Source: an uncultured Sutterella sp.
GTDB lineage: Bacteria; Pseudomonadota; Gammaproteobacteria; Burkholderiales; Burkholderiaceae_F
Reading direction: 5' to 3'
Assembly (NCBI GenBank): GCA_900767875.1
Contig: CAAGAT010000028.1
Span: forward strand, 1-23,417
Length of the DNA stretch: 23,417 bases
Positions 21,292 through 23,417 of this stretch are shown here, piece after piece. The notes under the pieces are model-generated. The model made no database searches and was not told where the DNA came from. It saw only the letters and a program-made list of their open reading frames with translations. The position numbers and the translations under genes were made by a program. Position 1 is the first letter of the stretch, and every line of letters begins with the position of its first letter.

Positions 21292-22095
21292 GTGACGGAC
21301 AATACGCACACGCCGATTGCCCAGACGGTGGCGCTGGGCATCGAATACGGCGGCCAGAACTATTTCGGCTGGCAAACGCAGCCCGACGGCCGCACGGTGC
21401 AGGACGTGCTCGAAGCCGCGCTTGAGCGCTTTCTGACCGTGCCCGTGGCCACGATCTGTGCCGGGCGCACCGACCGCGGCGTGCACGGCACGCATCAGGT
21501 GGTGAGCATCGCCTCGCCCTTAAAGCGCGCCGAAGCGAGCTGGGTGCGCGGCGTCAACACCTTTCTGCCCGACGACATTGCCGTCAAGTGGGCCCGCACG
21601 GTGCCCGAGGGCTTTCACGCGCGCTTTGACGCGATCAGCCGCACCTATCAGTACTGGATCTACAACAGCCCCGTGCGCTCGCCCGTGATGCACGGCCGCA
21701 CGGGCTGGGTCTGGCGGCCCCTGGATGCCGAGCGCATGCACCGCGCGGCGCAGTGCCTTGTGGGCGAACACGACTTTACGTCGTTTCGGGCGGCCGAATG
21801 CCAGGCGGCCAAGCCCGTGCGCACGATTTCGGAACTGACGGTGACGCGCCGGGGCGAGCTTATCTGCGTGCAGATTTCGGCCAACGCCTTTTTGCAACAT
21901 ATGGTGCGCAACATCGTCGGCTCGCTCATCTACGTGGGCACGGGCCGCGAAAGCGAAGAGTGGCTTGCCGCGGTGCTGGCCGCGCGCAGCCGTGCCGTGG
22001 CCGCCCCGACCTTTGACCCGGCCGGGCTCTACCTTGTGGGCGTGTGCTATCCCGACTCGCTCGGCCTGTCCGAGCGGGGCGTCTCGCCCTTTTAA
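21292..22095 (+). CDS. truA: tRNA pseudouridine(38-40) synthase
   Basis: TruA makes pseudouridine at positions 38, 39 and 40 of the tRNA anticodon arm. The 267-residue protein shows LGIEYGGQNYFGWQTQPDGRTVQDVLEAAL, the catalytic loop CAGRTDRGVHGTHQVV with Asp61 (Asp60 in E. coli; the next residue is Arg here, Ala in E. coli), SRTYQYWIYN with the conserved Tyr, HDFTSFRAAECQAKP-like stretch (with one extra Ala), and NAFLQHMVRNIVGSLIYVGTG at the C-terminal side. Translation starts at a GTG (21292), with no clear Shine-Dalgarno, 14 bases after the fimV stop, so it probably depends on translation of fimV. Confidence 0.95.
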   Translation: MTDNTHTPIAQTVALGIEYGGQNYFGWQTQPDGRTVQDVLEAALERFLTVPVATICAGRTDRGVHGTHQVVSIASPLKRAEASWVRGVNTFLPDDIAVKWARTVPEGFHARFDAISRTYQYWIYNSPVRSPVMHGRTGWVWRPLDAERMHRAAQCLVGEHDFTSFRAAECQAAKPVRTISELTVTRRGELICVQISANAFLQHMVRNIVGSLIYVGTGRESEEWLAAVLAARSRAVAAPTFDPAGLYLVGVCYPDSLGLSERGVSPF

Positions 22096-22116
22096 ACGGC
22101 GCACCATCCGCGTTTA

Positions 22117-22141
22117 CCCGCGCTTTGGGGCGGGCGTTTCT
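22117..22141 (+). terminator. Weak terminator after truA
   Basis: CCCGC (22117-22121) pairs with GCGGG (22130-22134), followed by CGTTTCT. An alternative GCGGG/CCCGC pairing (22130-22134 with 22142-22146) competes. The T tract is poor. Confidence 0.35.
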
Positions 22142-22215
22142 CCCGCAAATCTATTGGGCTTTTAGAGCAAGACTAAGGCGCAACGTTTTGTCATATCTTG
22201 CGACTTTGGCCTTCC

Positions 22216-22221
22216 TATAAT
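22216..22221 (+). promoter_or_regulatory. -10 box of the trxB promoter
   Basis: A perfect TATAAT with start expected near 22228. The -35 is unclear: TTGCGA (22198-22203) is only 12 bases away and TTGTCA (22188-22193) is 22 bases away. Such spacing suggests dependence on an activator. Confidence 0.5.
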
Positions 22222-22248
22222 CCGATTCATACGCGTTATTGCAACCGG

Positions 22249-22270
22249 CCGTTTGCCCGTGCGCAAACGG
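22249..22270 (+). other. Hairpin in the trxB leader
   Basis: CCGTTTGC (22249-22256) pairs perfectly with GCAAACGG (22263-22270) around a 6-base loop, about 38 bases before the trxB ATG and ahead of its AAAGGA box. There is no T tract. Confidence 0.6.
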
Positions 22271-22308
22271 TTCGACGTCACGAATTTCATACCAAGAAAG
22301 GATTCACC

Positions 22309-23259
22309 ATGAGCGAGAATGTTCACGCCCCCGTCATCGTCATCGGTTCGGGCCCTGCCGGCTACACGGCGGCCGTTTACGCCGCCCGCGCCAACCTCAA
22401 GCCCATGCTCATCACCGGGATGGAACAGGGCGGGCAGCTCATGACCACGACCGAAGTCGACAACTGGCCGGGCGCCGTCAACGGCATCGAAGGCCCGCAG
22501 CTCATGCAGAACCTGCTCGATCAGGCCCAGCGCTTTGACACCAAGATCGTCTTTGACGTGATCCACACGGCCCACCTCAAGGAAAAGCCGATCCGCCTCG
22601 AAGGCGACATGGGCACCTACACGTGCGAGGCGCTGATCATCGCCACGGGTGCGAGCGCCCGCTACCTGGGTCTTGAAAGCGAAACCAAGTACAAGGGCCG
22701 CGGCGTGTCGGGCTGCGCCACCTGCGACGGGTTCTTCTACCGCGGCAAGCCCGTGGCGGTCGTCGGCGGCGGCAACTCGGCCGTGGAGGAAGCCCTGTAC
22801 CTGTCTCAGATCGCCAGCGTCGTGCACCTCGTGCACCGCCGCGACAGCTTCCGCGCCGAACCGATCATGGTCGACAAGCTCATGGCCGCGGTCAAGGAAG
22901 GCAAGATCGTTCTGCACACCCCGTTTGAAGTGCGTGAAGTGCTCGGCGACGACAAGGGTGTGACCGGTCTGGCGCTCAAGAACACCGAAGGCGGCGCCGA
23001 CGAACAGGTGCAGGTCGACGGCGTCTTCATCGCCATCGGTCACTCGCCCAACACCAAGATCTTCGACGGCCAGATCGCCCTTGAAGGCGGCTACATCGTG
23101 ACCGACAAGGCCGGCCGCGCCGCCACGGCCACCACGTCCGAAGGCGTGTTCGCCGCGGGCGACTGCGCCGACTCGATCTACCGTCAGGCCGTCACGAGCG
23201 CGGGCTCGGGTTGCATGGCCGCGCTTGACGCGCAGCGCTACCTCGAAAAGCAGGCCTGA
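22309..23259 (+). CDS. trxB: Thioredoxin-disulfide reductase
   Basis: TrxB passes electrons from NADPH through FAD and a redox disulfide to thioredoxin. The 316-residue protein has the low-molecular-weight bacterial form: FAD-binding VIGSGPAGYTAAVYAARA at the start, GGQLMTTTEVDNWPG, ATGASARYLGL, the active-site CATC (Cys136 and Cys139), the NADPH-binding VVGGGNSAVEEALYL and HRRDSFRA, and the closing FAD motif GVFAAGDCADSIYRQAVTSAGSG. The ATG at 22309 has a good AAAGGA box; the upstream in-frame extension to 22198 is not family sequence. It stands alone, with its own promoter and a strong terminator. Confidence 0.97.
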   Translation: MSENVHAPVIVIGSGPAGYTAAVYAARANLKPMLITGMEQGGQLMTTTEVDNWPGAVNGIEGPQLMQNLLDQAQRFDTKIVFDVIHTAHLKEKPIRLEGDMGTYTCEALIIATGASARYLGLESETKYKGRGVSGCATCDGFFYRGKPVAVVGGGNSAVEEALYLSQIASVVHLVHRRDSFRAEPIMVDKLMAAVKEGKIVLHTPFEVREVLGDDKGVTGLALKNTEGGADEQVQVDGVFIAIGHSPNTKIFDGQIALEGGYIVTDKAGRAATATTSEGVFAAGDCADSIYRQAVTSAGSGCMAALDAQRYLEKQA

Positions 23260-23286
23260 TCGCTTATCGCTTAGGTTGGAGGAAGG

Positions 23287-23338
23287 ACCGAACCGTTCGC
23301 CGTCCCCGAAAGGGGAGGGCGCAGCGGTTCGGTTTTTT
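23287..23338 (+). terminator. Intrinsic terminator after trxB
   Basis: ACCGAACCG (23287-23295) pairs with CGGTTCGGT (23325-23333), with inner stems CGCC/GGCG and TCCCC/GGGGA closed by GAAA, followed by six T. Confidence 0.9.
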
Positions 23339-23356
23339 GCGTTTGCGCTTGGACTT

Positions 23357-23388
23357 TTGACGCGTCCTTGACGCGGCTCGCGTAAAAT
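23357..23388 (+). promoter_or_regulatory. Promoter-like region with tandem TTGACGCG boxes
   Basis: TAAAAT (23383-23388) resembles the -10 used before hemD and gyrA. TTGACGCG occurs at 23357-23364 and 23368-23375, 11 bases apart, giving -35 candidates at 20 and 9 bases, neither ideal. GACGCGTC (23359-23366) is a perfect palindrome. Any target gene lies beyond the window. Confidence 0.4.
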
Positions 23389-23390
23389 AA

Positions 23391-23412
23391 CCCCCCCCCC
23401 CCCCTTTTTTTT
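23391..23412. repeat. C14-T8 homopolymer tract at the window end
   Basis: Fourteen C (23391-23404) are followed by eight T (23405-23412), starting two bases after the TAAAAT box. No other run of this kind is present in the window. It may be a contig-end sequencing artefact or a slippage-prone tract. Confidence 0.8.
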
Positions 23413-23417
23413 CTCCC

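Noticed and set aside
22198..22308. Upstream in-frame extension of trxB
   Set aside because: It covers the TATAAT box and leader hairpin and lacks family likeness. The ATG at 22309 has AAAGGA at normal spacing.

Overview
The window is a GC-rich chromosomal segment of core genes with no mobile element, CRISPR array, rRNA or tRNA that I can see. Gene content and order (hemC-hemD; ppa-nadE-glnB; ompA; gyrA-serC-pheA-hisC-tyrA-aroA-cmk-rpsA-ihfB; fimV-truA; trxB) are typical of Burkholderiales (Betaproteobacteria). Several oddities (short OmpA without a barrel, unusual GyrA and NadE residues, no hemX/hemY after hemD) suggest a reduced, gut-associated lineage such as Sutterellaceae. The family assignment is inference; the class assignment is firmer.

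Layout. 1-182: edge region with no supported gene. 183-458 (-): small membrane-anchored protein of unknown function. 605-2462: tetrapyrrole genes hemC and hemD, separated by an intrinsic terminator, with a fresh promoter before hemD. 2586-5362: ppa, nadE and glnB, joining pyrophosphate removal, NAD synthesis and nitrogen signalling. 5470-6138 (-): an OmpA-like periplasmic protein, converging with glnB on a shared bidirectional terminator. 6139-6694: a 556-base intergenic stretch with the ompA and gyrA promoters and several inverted repeats. 6695-18063: gyrA, then serine and aromatic amino acid genes (serC, pheA, hisC, tyrA, aroA), then cmk, rpsA and ihfB, ending in a strong UUCG-loop terminator. 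18316-18957: pncA. 19190-22095: fimV and truA, 14 bases apart. 22309-23259: trxB and its terminator. The window ends in a C14-T8 homopolymer next to a promoter-like sequence.

How the genes fit together. serC supplies phosphoserine (and the PLP pathway). aroA makes EPSP, the chorismate precursor. pheA, tyrA and hisC carry chorismate to phenylalanine and tyrosine. cmk, rpsA, ihfB and gyrA serve nucleotide, translation and DNA-topology needs. pncA (nicotinamide salvage) and nadE (last step to NAD) belong to one pathway, and nadE sits directly upstream of the PII gene glnB.

Most notable points. (1) NadE keeps the two-domain glutamine-dependent layout, but all three catalytic positions of its glutaminase domain are lost while the synthetase domain is intact. 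(2) GyrA carries Gln at both classic quinolone-contact positions (Ser83 and Asp87 of E. coli). (3) At glnB, serC and pncA a Shine-Dalgarno-like sequence is separated from the start codon by a GC-rich hairpin, which would restore near-normal spacing if folded. (4) An 18-bp piece of the serC coding start is duplicated exactly 48 bp upstream in its leader. (5) A long C tract lies just after a -10-like box at the window end. All are read by eye from the sequence; none has been tested by alignment or folding software.
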